Shown here one piece after another: positions 39,954 through 40,782 of a stretch of 40,782 nt of DNA. Location of the stretch: assembly GCF_015207065.1 (NCBI RefSeq), contig NZ_JADEXP010000013.1, forward strand, positions 1-40,782, given 5' to 3'. The number at the start of each line of letters is the position of its first letter. The first letter of the stretch is position 1. A program made the position numbers and the translations under genes. The DNA is from Leptolyngbya cf. ectocarpi LEGE 11479. GTDB lineage: Bacteria; Cyanobacteriota; Cyanobacteriia; Phormidesmidales; Phormidesmidaceae. The notes under the pieces were generated by a model. The model did not search any database, was not told the origin of the DNA, and saw only the letters and a list, made by a program, of their open reading frames with translations.

Positions 39954-40778
39954 TTACACTAAACTAGCCGCCGCGTCTTTAACCACATCCAATAGCTCCA
40001 GTGACAGCTGTAAGCCATTGAGTTCGGTATCTCCTGCCTTTGGTTTCGGTTGAGGACCGTGGTAGTCGCTTCCGCCCGTCATCAATAGGCCATACTGTTC
40101 ACAGAGTTCTGCCAAAACACGTTCTTCGCTAATGCTGTGCTGAGGATGATACACTTCCACACCCATCAGCCCCGCCTGGACCAGCTCAGGCAGGACCTCC
40201 TCCACAATGCCACCGCGAAATAAGTAAGGGTGAGCCCACACCGGGACCGCCCCACAGCTTTTTAGCAGAGCAATCCCTTCTGCCGCTGTAAATTTTTCAT
40301 AGGGTACATAGGCTGGGCCGTGGTCACCAATAAACCGCTGAAACGCTTCTTGTTGAGAGGTGACATAGCCAGCGGCTAGCATGGCCCTGGCCACATGGGG
40401 ACGACCGGGCGCTATATTACCGGGCATCGACGGCAGGTCAATGGGATAGCCTAGCTCACTGAGCTTATCCACCATTTTTTGCGCCCGGCGATGACGTCCT
40501 TCAATGCGTTCCTCTAAAGGATCTCGTAATTTTTGTGGATCTGGATAGAATCCCAGAATATGCATGGAGCGACCGTTATATGTCGTACTCAGTTCAATGC
40601 CAGGGACAATCTCTAATCCGTGAGGTTGAGCTGCATTACGGGCTTCATCCCAGCCTGCAATGGTGTCGTGGTCGGTAATGGCTAGCGCCTTTACGCCTTT
40701 GGCTACAGCGCGCTCGACTAGCTGCTGTGGGGTGAGGGTGCCGTCGGAGAAGGTGGTGTGGCAGTGGAGTTCGAGCAT
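39954..40778 (-). CDS. PHP-domain phosphoesterase (YciV/RNase AM-like)
   Basis: The protein has 274 residues from ATG 40778, only four bases from the window edge, so a slightly longer N-terminus cannot be excluded. The PHP metal-binding motifs are LELHCHTTFSDGTL (motif 1), ALAITDHDTIAGW (motif 2), EIVPGIELST (motif 3) and WAHPYLFRGG, with GGSDYHGP (motif 4). These coordinate a trinuclear metal site. Close relatives are 3',5'-nucleoside bisphosphate phosphatases and 5'-3' exoribonucleases (RNase AM), acting on pAp and short RNA 5' ends; DNA polymerase III-type PHP is less likely because the domain stands alone. Cyanobacterial homologues are of the same length. It converges with the DUF6492 gene. 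Confidence 0.88.
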   Translation of the reverse strand: MLELHCHTTFSDGTLTPQQLVERAVAKGVKALAITDHDTIAGWDEARNAAQPHGLEIVPGIELSTTYNGRSMHILGFYPDPQKLRDPLEERIEGRHRRAQKMVDKLSELGYPIDLPSMPGNIAPGRPHVARAMLAAGYVTSQQEAFQRFIGDHGPAYVPYEKFTAAEGIALLKSCGAVPVWAHPYLFRGGIVEEVLPELVQAGLMGVEVYHPQHSISEERVLAELCEQYGLLMTGGSDYHGPQPKPKAGDTELNGLQLSLELLDVVKDAAASLV

Positions 40779-40782
40779 GGGG

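Noticed and set aside
1-40782. CRISPR arrays, tRNA or rRNA genes
   Set aside because: No regularly spaced repeats, no T-loop or acceptor-stem patterns and no rRNA-like conserved stretches were seen on reading through the gaps.

Overview
This window looks like cyanobacterial chromosome. The evidence is repeated HIP1 octamers (GCGATCGC), a class II FBPase/SBPase of exactly cyanobacterial length next to glutamyl-tRNA reductase, and a haemagglutinin-type exoprotein / CHAT / DUF928 / CHASE2 locus typical of filamentous cyanobacteria. A species cannot be named from the sequence alone. No rRNA, tRNA, CRISPR array, transposase or phage gene was recognised.

Layout. 1-6.2 kb: the tail of a two-partner-secretion exoprotein, a secreted TPR-CHAT protease-like protein, and, convergent to it, a DUF928 protein with a CHAT-CHASE2 membrane sensor. 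6.5-13 kb: a large UPF0182 membrane protein, a Na+/Ca2+ exchanger-type antiporter, a methyltransferase-like protein, an acyltransferase-3 membrane enzyme and precorrin-8X methylmutase. 13.4-16.1 kb: glpX (Calvin cycle) and hemA (tetrapyrrole entry), each followed by a clear hairpin. 16.2-20.2 kb: a methyltransferase with a lipoprotein-like signal, then an AT-rich, HIP1-free NACHT ATPase with a membrane anchor and a shrunken FGE-sulfatase-like region (STAND type, possibly a defence gene). 20.2-24.2 kb: small proteins, a short Omp85 barrel, and a TetR regulator divergent from a 2TM protein with a palindromic operator candidate between them. 24.2-26.9 kb: an OafA-type acyltransferase-SGNH protein and a methyltransferase, followed by two tandem REP-like hairpins with identical loops.

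27.2-31.2 kb holds the most interesting unit: three co-directional genes ending at one strong hairpin. They encode a lipoxygenase with its full iron-ligand set, a cytochrome P450 whose I-helix lacks the usual acid-threonine pair and whose Cys-loop region resembles CYP74 hydroperoxide-metabolising enzymes, and a 182-aa protein I do not recognise. I infer an oxylipin pathway: fatty acid to hydroperoxide to rearranged product, with the third protein as a possible downstream cyclase or carrier.

31.2-36.6 kb returns to housekeeping genes: gyrB, miaA, mutL (apparently without any ATG/GTG/TTG at its true N-terminus) and 5-formyl-THF cyclo-ligase. 37.0-39.9 kb holds a second probable specialised-metabolism pair: a sugar-phosphate cyclase (dehydroquinate-synthase-like) with a long N-terminal extension, and a DUF6492 glycosyltransferase-like protein. 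The window closes with a PHP-domain phosphoesterase.
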